Assembly (NCBI GenBank): GCA_945907055.1
Contig: CAMDSG010000011.1
Location: 1 to 21,243 of the forward strand
Source: Bifidobacterium breve
GTDB lineage: Bacteria; Actinomycetota; Acidimicrobiia; IMCC26256
Reading direction: 5' to 3'
DNA length: 21,243 nt
Below the pieces are notes generated by a model. It saw only the letters and a list, made by a program, of their open reading frames with translations. It did not search any database and was not told the origin of the DNA. Of the stretch, positions 16,475-21,243 are shown piece by piece; position 1 is the first letter of the stretch, and each line of letters starts with the position of its first letter. A program made the position numbers and the translations under genes.

Positions 16475-17539
16475 TCAATTCGCCGATGTTGGCAGATTTA
16501 GTATCAGCCGCTCGAGCAAGAGTGCCTCAGTTGGGGTAGACGAGCAGGCCTTGCGAGCCTTTGCGACTGCATCTAATCCCGCGATCACATCTCGCGCGCT
16601 CATACTGAGCGGAGCACGATCAATATTTAGCGGTGGCGCATCCGGCGCAAGTGCATCTCGGTATACCGACTCCATTGCCGCCAAACCCTCGAGGAGCGCA
16701 TCCGTACGTGAGCGCCTAAGCATGCGCTTCTGTCGCTCCTGCATACGCTTTCGCATAGCTTGAGCGGTGCGAGCTGAGTAGCCCATGCGATCTATCTCCG
16801 CGTCCGCCTCTGCAATCTCGCGTGCTTGCTCGGCCTCGACCTTTGAGACAGCATCGTCTAATACGGATGTGAGCCCTGAGGCCAAAAACGTCGCGCTCGC
16901 CCCAAATCCTCCGAAGTGGGAAGGGACATCAGAGAACGCAAGTCGCAGGGATGCGAAGTCCCCCGAGAGTGCACGTGCGCGATCTAATCGCCCACCAGCG
17001 AGTGAGGTGGCTAGTTGCGCGGCCTCCAAGCCAATACCATCAGCCTCAAGAGCGCTGAGTACCACATCGTCGGTTAGCGCCCCGAAGTCGATCCGCTGGC
17101 ACCTAGATCTAATTGTTGATGGAAGCGCGTCCGCAGAGTCAGCAACAAGAATCACAACAGTGCGAGGTGGCGGCTCCTCGATACTCTTCAAGAGAGCATT
17201 TGCTGAGGGATCGTTTAAACGCTCTGCCTCTAATAACAAAACACATTTTCGCGGGCCTTCAATCGGTGCGGCATGCATCTCAGGAAGGATGCTCTCGCGA
17301 ACATCGCGCTCAATTGAGTATTCATTTGCAGTTGGTCGAAACTCAACGACATCGGGGTGACGCCCGCGACTAACACGCGTATCGTCGTCGGCCTCAACGA
17401 GTGCACCGGCCAACGCCCGTGCACCCTCATCGGCACCGGAGCCCCGTGGCCCAATTATCAAGTAGGCATGAACAGGGCGGGCAACAGCGTTCTTCAATGC
17501 CTCGACTGCGCGTTCCTGTCCAATGATTTGGTCCCACAT
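16475..17539 (-). CDS. holB: DNA polymerase III subunit delta'
   Basis: Clamp-loader subunit that helps load the beta clamp at primed sites. The 354-aa product starts with WDQIIGQERAVEALKNAV, and has a degenerate Walker A GPRGSGADEG (30-39; the Lys is replaced by Ala), LNDPSANALLKSIEEPPP (108-125) and the arginine-finger segment STIRSRCQRI (141-150). A dead P-loop with an intact SRC is what is known for delta' rather than gamma/tau (DnaX). The four zinc Cys residues usual between the P-loop and HPDV are absent (TRVSRGRHPDV). A Lys/Arg/Glu-rich helical stretch lies near 240-280. It follows tmk by 10 bases, the usual tmk-holB pairing. Confidence 0.93.
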   Translation of the reverse strand: MWDQIIGQERAVEALKNAVARPVHAYLIIGPRGSGADEGARALAGALVEADDDTRVSRGRHPDVVEFRPTANEYSIERDVRESILPEMHAAPIEGPRKCVLLLEAERLNDPSANALLKSIEEPPPRTVVILVADSADALPSTIRSRCQRIDFGALTDDVVLSALEADGIGLEAAQLATSLAGGRLDRARALSGDFASLRLAFSDVPSHFGGFGASATFLASGLTSVLDDAVSKVEAEQAREIAEADAEIDRMGYSARTAQAMRKRMQERQKRMLRRSRTDALLEGLAAMESVYRDALAPDAPPLNIDRAPLSMSARDVIAGLDAVAKARKACSSTPTEALLLERLILNLPTSAN

Positions 17540-17550
17540 GAATATGGAGC

Positions 17551-18180
17551 CTACGACGGGGTGGGACGCCCAAGGCGGGCCTCTACGAGTGCGATGACGC
17601 TCTTCGCAACTTCGGCCTGATCGCCACTTGCATCAACAAGCTCCCAACCGCGCTTGACTGACAAATCCCGATAGGCGCTGCGCACCGAGGCATGGAACTC
17701 AGCGCCCTCGAGTTCTAGACGGTCACTCGCTCCACCACGCCCCGCCCGCCTGGCATCTACCTCTGAATCAGGGAGATCGAGCACGACAACTAGATCAGGC
17801 TCCATACCCGCTGTAGCCCATTTATTGATGGAGGCAACCTCGTCAACCCCGAGGCCGCGCGCCACCCCTTGGTATACGAGTGATGAAGGAACATGGCGAT
17901 CCGAGATTACCCAGTCGCCTCGCACAAGAGCAGGTCTTACGAGTTCGGCGAGATGATGAGCGCGATCTGCTGCCATGAGAAGCGCCTCGGATCGCGCATC
18001 GAGCTCCTCTACCTGATCTAGGAGGATTGCACGTATACGGACTCCGTACGGAGTGCCTCCGGGCTCTCTCGTCTCAATCGCCTGGACATTGTTGGAGCGA
18101 ATCCAATCTGCGAGCAGACGTGATTGTGTACTTTTCCCGACCCCGTCTGCACCCTCTAGGACAATAAATCGGCCCCTCAT
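17551..18180 (-). CDS. tmk: thymidylate kinase
   Basis: Phosphorylates dTMP to dTDP for dTTP supply. The 209-aa product has the P-loop GADGVGKST (10-18), the substrate motif TREPGGTP, the DR motif ISDRHVPSSLVYQG, LVVVLDLPD and a LID region with RRAGRGGASDRLE. The ATG start overlaps the stop of the MFS gene (ATGA), so the two are coupled. It is a single-domain enzyme of normal length, followed by holB. Confidence 0.97.
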   Translation of the reverse strand: MRGRFIVLEGADGVGKSTQSRLLADWIRSNNVQAIETREPGGTPYGVRIRAILLDQVEELDARSEALLMAADRAHHLAELVRPALVRGDWVISDRHVPSSLVYQGVARGLGVDEVASINKWATAGMEPDLVVVLDLPDSEVDARRAGRGGASDRLELEGAEFHASVRSAYRDLSVKRGWELVDASGDQAEVAKSVIALVEARLGRPTPS

Positions 18181-19730
18181 TGAGTGGATCCTTTATCTTC
18201 GCTAGCGGATTCATCTCTAGCTACTTCGGCTACGCCCTCGCTTGTGGAACCTAAACCACTAACACCGGAGCCGTTAGAACTATCTGCGTTAGGACTCGAG
18301 ACATCTGGGGGTGGAGACCATAGCGAGCGGGAGGTTGGGCGCGTCGGGTGTATCTGCGATGCCTCCTCGCGCCCAAGTCTTGTTAGCTCGAGTCGTGCGT
18401 ATAGGCCGCCAACAATCACCAGCACCCCGCCGATCCAGAGAGCAAACCTGACACCTGGGAATACATAGTTAAGCGCTCCAACTGAGATTTGCTGATTTGG
18501 TATTAAAAGTCGAGCCAACCAATCTGCAACATCTGCGAGAAGTGGAGAGACGGTCAATGCGAGCAGCAAACACAGGCGAACAACTGCGGCGAGCGTCGCA
18601 AAGGTACGCCCTCGGAGTTCGTCGCTGACATGCTCCTGAAGAATCGTGAAACCGGTTACATAAGCAGCACCTGCGCATGCACCTAACCCTGCGACCATCA
18701 GTGCAACCAATCCGCCCGATGAGAATGTCGCCGCCGCAAGCAGGAAGACGCCGACACCGATCACACCCATCTCGAAGACTGGTTCGCGCCTCACTCTGCG
18801 CTGAACCATTAGAAGCGTTACAACCCCTATTGCGGCTCCAGTCCCAAGGGCGGTCATGAGCACACCGAACTGGGCAGGGCCTCCAAGTACTACATCCGCG
18901 TAGACGGGCCCTAGCGGCACCATCGCACCTGCCCCGATGATTCCTAGACCCAACCCGACGATTACAGCGCGCGCTCGACGGTCGCCGCGCACAAACTCCA
19001 TACCCTCGCGGATCTCTCTAATGCTTTGGTTCCACTCAAACTTGAGTCCGCTGTGAGTGGGCGCAGGGATTGGGAGCTTGAAGATAAGAAACGCCGAGGC
19101 TATAAAAGTGCAGGCATCTACCCAGAGTGCGATCGTCTCTTTTCCAACTGCTAAAGACTTAAGTACCTCAAACCCGCCTAGCCAGGTTGCAATAACTGCA
19201 AGAGCGGAGAAGATGACTCCACCGAATGGAAAGGTGCCGTAAGAGGCGACAAGACCAAGCGAGTTTGCGTTGGCCAACTGTTCTTTCGGGACAACGCTCG
19301 GGAGCGCAGCATCCTTGGCCGGCCCCCATAGGAGAGTGAAAATCTCGAGCGAAAAAGATACGGCGACGAGTACCCAGAGACTGTTAGCAAACGGGAGCAC
19401 ACAGAGCAGCGCTGCGCGCCCAAAGTCAGCGAACATCATCACCTTGCGGCGATCAAAACGGTCGACGATGACACCGCCGAGTGTGGCGAGGAAGAACGAA
19501 GGCAGCATTCGAGCAACCATCACGAGACTTACAGCAGTTGCAGAGTTGTTCGAGACTCGAGCGGTGATTGCAAGAATTGCGAAGAGCCCTACCCAATCAC
19601 CGAGGCTCGAGAGAACCTGCGCGCTCCATAGGCGGACGAATGCCGGGTTCTGGAATACGCCGCGCAGCGCCATCGGATCAGGCGGCTGCTCCTCAGAGGA
19701 CTGAGGTATGAAAGGGGTATCGGTACTCAC
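18177..19730 (-). CDS. MFS transporter
   Basis: The 517-aa multi-span protein has about twelve hydrophobic segments. The N-terminal region FVRLWSAQVLSSLGDWVGLF and the loop motif GGVIVDRFDRRKVM (between helices 2 and 3) are typical of the major facilitator subgroup of enterobactin/macrolide-type exporters (EntS/MefA-like). DELRGRTFATLAAVVRL lies in the second half. The last about 60 residues form a Ser/Pro/Glu-rich cytoplasmic tail with no clear fold. The substrate is unknown. The start is GTG at 19728-19730 with a poor ribosome site; M20 (ALRGVFQNPAF) is an alternative. Sitting between topA and tmk, and overlapping tmk, it is probably a lineage-specific operon member. Confidence 0.88.
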   Translation of the reverse strand: MSTDTPFIPQSSEEQPPDPMALRGVFQNPAFVRLWSAQVLSSLGDWVGLFAILAITARVSNNSATAVSLVMVARMLPSFFLATLGGVIVDRFDRRKVMMFADFGRAALLCVLPFANSLWVLVAVSFSLEIFTLLWGPAKDAALPSVVPKEQLANANSLGLVASYGTFPFGGVIFSALAVIATWLGGFEVLKSLAVGKETIALWVDACTFIASAFLIFKLPIPAPTHSGLKFEWNQSIREIREGMEFVRGDRRARAVIVGLGLGIIGAGAMVPLGPVYADVVLGGPAQFGVLMTALGTGAAIGVVTLLMVQRRVRREPVFEMGVIGVGVFLLAAATFSSGGLVALMVAGLGACAGAAYVTGFTILQEHVSDELRGRTFATLAAVVRLCLLLALTVSPLLADVADWLARLLIPNQQISVGALNYVFPGVRFALWIGGVLVIVGGLYARLELTRLGREEASQIHPTRPTSRSLWSPPPDVSSPNADSSNGSGVSGLGSTSEGVAEVARDESASEDKGSTQ

Positions 19731-19779
19731 TCGAGCAAGAGCCTAGAAGCAGAGAGGTATATCGGTGGGTTGCGCGGAC

Positions 19780-21243
19780 TTAATCCTGATAGGAACCTTG
19801 AGCCAACCTTGGGGCTGCCTTCTTGGCTACCTTCTTGACAGCCACCTTCTTTACCGCCTTCTTCACAGCCTTCTTCTTGACTGCCTTCTTCTTGACCGCC
19901 TTCTTCTTGACCGCTTTCTTCTTGATAGTGCGCTTGGGGTTGGAATCAACTCGCGCTGCACGCTCGGCCAGTAACTGAACGGCGGTCTCGAGGGTTACCT
20001 CAGCGGGATCAATCCCACGCGGCAGGGTCGCATTCGTAGCGCCATCTGTTATGTAAGGCCCAAATCTTCCGTCCTTCACAACAATCGGCGCTCCTGTCTC
20101 AGGATGAGCACCGAGTGCAGCAAGCGGGGGCTTAGAGATGCGCCCACGGGCCTGCTTAGGCTGCGAATAGATCGCCGCAGCCTCCTCAATCGTGATCGTT
20201 AGAAGCTGTGCCTCGGAGCCGATAGTTCGACTATCTGTCCCCTTTTTTAGGTATGGCCCATATCTTCCGCTCTGGGCTGTTACCTCTTCGCCGTCGATCT
20301 CTCCGACAGTTCGAGGCAGGCTGAGAAGCTCGAGCGCCTCCTCGAAGGTAATCGTCTCAGGGTCCATGCCGTCAAATAGCGATGCCCGCTTGGGCTTCTC
20401 CTTCGACTTAGTACCGGGCTCGAGTATCCCCACCTGTACGAAGGGTCCGAATCGACCAGTTAGAACGATGATCGTTAGCCCAGTCTCAGGATCTATTCCA
20501 AGTTCGCGCGGCCCGATCGTGCCCTTGGCAAGAATCTCTAGAGCACGCTCAACTGTTAGATCGTCTGGGAGCACTCCCTCGGGCATTGAGCACTTCTCGT
20601 CTTCGCCGCGATGAAGAGACTCACCGTTTTTCCATACGCGGATCGTGATCGGAATACCCTCTGAGTCGTCTCCGATGTATATGGAGTTGACCACCTCCAT
20701 CTTGATGGTGTCGAGGTTCTCCTGAGAGACGAGTTGCTTTAGGCCAGGCGTATCACGGCCGAAGTAAAACTCATCTAGCCACTTCTCGGCCTCCGCCTCT
20801 CCAGCCGCAACTTTATCCAGAACCTCCTCCATAGTCGCGGTGAAGCGGTAATCAACGAGGTTTGCAAAATTGGTCTCTAGGCACTGTGTCTTTGCAAACG
20901 CAGTCCAAGAAGGCACCAATGCATTGCCTTGCTTGTATACATATCCGCGGGTCGAAGAGATCTTGTCGATGATTGAGGCATACGTAGATGGGCGCCCGAT
21001 ACCTTTTGACTCGAGCTCTTTAACCAGGCTCGCCTCAGTAAATCGCGCTGGGGGCTTCGTGGAGTGAGGTGATACCTCAAGCACTGAACAGTTGACTCGG
21101 TCACCAACAGCAAGCACAGGCAAGACGGCCTCTGCTTCAGCCCCTTCTCCATCGGCACTCGGGTCATCCTCGGATACGTCGATGTAAGCAGCCCTAAAAC
21201 CAAGGAACGAATACGTCTTGCCGGAGGCCCTGAAAACAACTGC
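19780..21243 (-). CDS. topA: DNA topoisomerase I, C-terminal part (N-terminus off the window)
   Basis: Type IA topoisomerase that relaxes negative supercoils. About 488 codons are visible and the frame is open to the right edge. The first visible stretch, AVVFRASGKTYSFLGFRAAY, and then TEASLVKELESKGIGRPSTY belong to the catalytic core; the active-site Tyr lies beyond the edge. After DEFYFG come four TopoI C-terminal repeats, with GRFGPFVQ, GRYGPYLK and GRFGPYIT in the last three. The final about 45 residues are Lys/Ala/Val repeats (AVKKK), as in other actinobacterial TopA, where the basic tail aids DNA binding and processivity. It is the first gene of the topA-MFS-tmk-holB run, with 49 bp before the MFS gene. 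Confidence 0.97.
   Translation of the reverse strand, partial: AVVFRASGKTYSFLGFRAAYIDVSEDDPSADGEGAEAEAVLPVLAVGDRVNCSVLEVSPHSTKPPARFTEASLVKELESKGIGRPSTYASIIDKISSTRGYVYKQGNALVPSWTAFAKTQCLETNFANLVDYRFTATMEEVLDKVAAGEAEAEKWLDEFYFGRDTPGLKQLVSQENLDTIKMEVVNSIYIGDDSEGIPITIRVWKNGESLHRGEDEKCSMPEGVLPDDLTVERALEILAKGTIGPRELGIDPETGLTIIVLTGRFGPFVQVGILEPGTKSKEKPKRASLFDGMDPETITFEEALELLSLPRTVGEIDGEEVTAQSGRYGPYLKKGTDSRTIGSEAQLLTITIEEAAAIYSQPKQARGRISKPPLAALGAHPETGAPIVVKDGRFGPYITDGATNATLPRGIDPAEVTLETAVQLLAERAARVDSNPKRTIKKKAVKKKAVKKKAVKKKAVKKAVKKVAVKKVAKKAAPRLAQGSYQD
19856..19927. repeat. 15-bp tandem repeats coding the TopA Lys tail
   Basis: Four 15-bp units, GCCTTCTTCTTGACC and close variants, start at 19868, 19883, 19898 and 19913, with a 12-bp shorter unit at 19856. 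On the coding strand each unit gives AVKKK or a near variant. The array is in frame, so copy changes would lengthen or shorten the tail without breaking the protein. Confidence 0.88.

Overview
The window looks like a chromosomal core-gene segment of an actinobacterium (Actinomycetota). Three things point there. The order tilS-hpt-folE-folP-folB-folK-(DUF2520)-panC-coaX-lysS, next to clpC, closely follows the order I know from Mycobacterium and Streptomyces. A SigR/RsrA-like ECF sigma and zinc anti-sigma pair is present. TopA carries the Lys/Ala-rich tail typical of the phylum. Base composition is moderate by eye (mid-50s % GC) and GTG/TTG starts are common, so it is not a classical high-GC actinomycete; an Acidimicrobiia-like or other small-genome lineage is a guess. 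There is no prophage, insertion sequence, CRISPR array or defence island.

Layout. 1-1775 (-) is clpC, cut by the left edge. 1776-2140 is a 365-bp spacer with an eight-copy 14-bp tandem repeat (1823-1934) just upstream of clpC. 2141-3142 (+) is a long-chain polyprenyl diphosphate synthase, convergent with the next block. 3166-14413 (-) is one long run of tightly packed genes, read right to left: a 69-aa membrane protein, tilS, hpt, folE, folP, a phosphatase-fold protein lacking the catalytic Cys, folB, folK, a Rossmann/DUF2520 protein, panC, nadB, nadC, coaX, lysS. 14603-15691 (-) is an ECF sigma factor and its anti-sigma, with an unannotated 56-codon frame that joins the two genes by overlapping both. 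15748-16347 (+) is a GNAT acetyltransferase and 16397-16472 (+) is tRNA-Thr(CGT). 16475-21243 (-) is topA (cut by the right edge), an MFS transporter, tmk and holB.

How the genes work together. The central run gathers cofactor synthesis: folate (folE, folP, folB, folK), pantothenate/CoA (panC, coaX, possibly the DUF2520 protein) and NAD (nadB, nadC), plus purine salvage (hpt), tRNA-Ile lysidine modification (tilS) and tRNA-Lys charging (lysS). Many junctions are 1-4 bp overlaps (ATGA, GTGA, TTGA, TAATG), which suggests translational coupling. The right-hand operon couples DNA topology, dTTP supply and the replicase clamp loader. The sigma/anti-sigma pair resembles thiol-oxidative stress control.

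I see no clear new multi-gene system. The most worthwhile leads are the Cys-less phosphatase-like protein inside the folate genes, the small frame between sigma and anti-sigma, the minisatellite upstream of clpC, and the DUF2520 protein coupled to panC.
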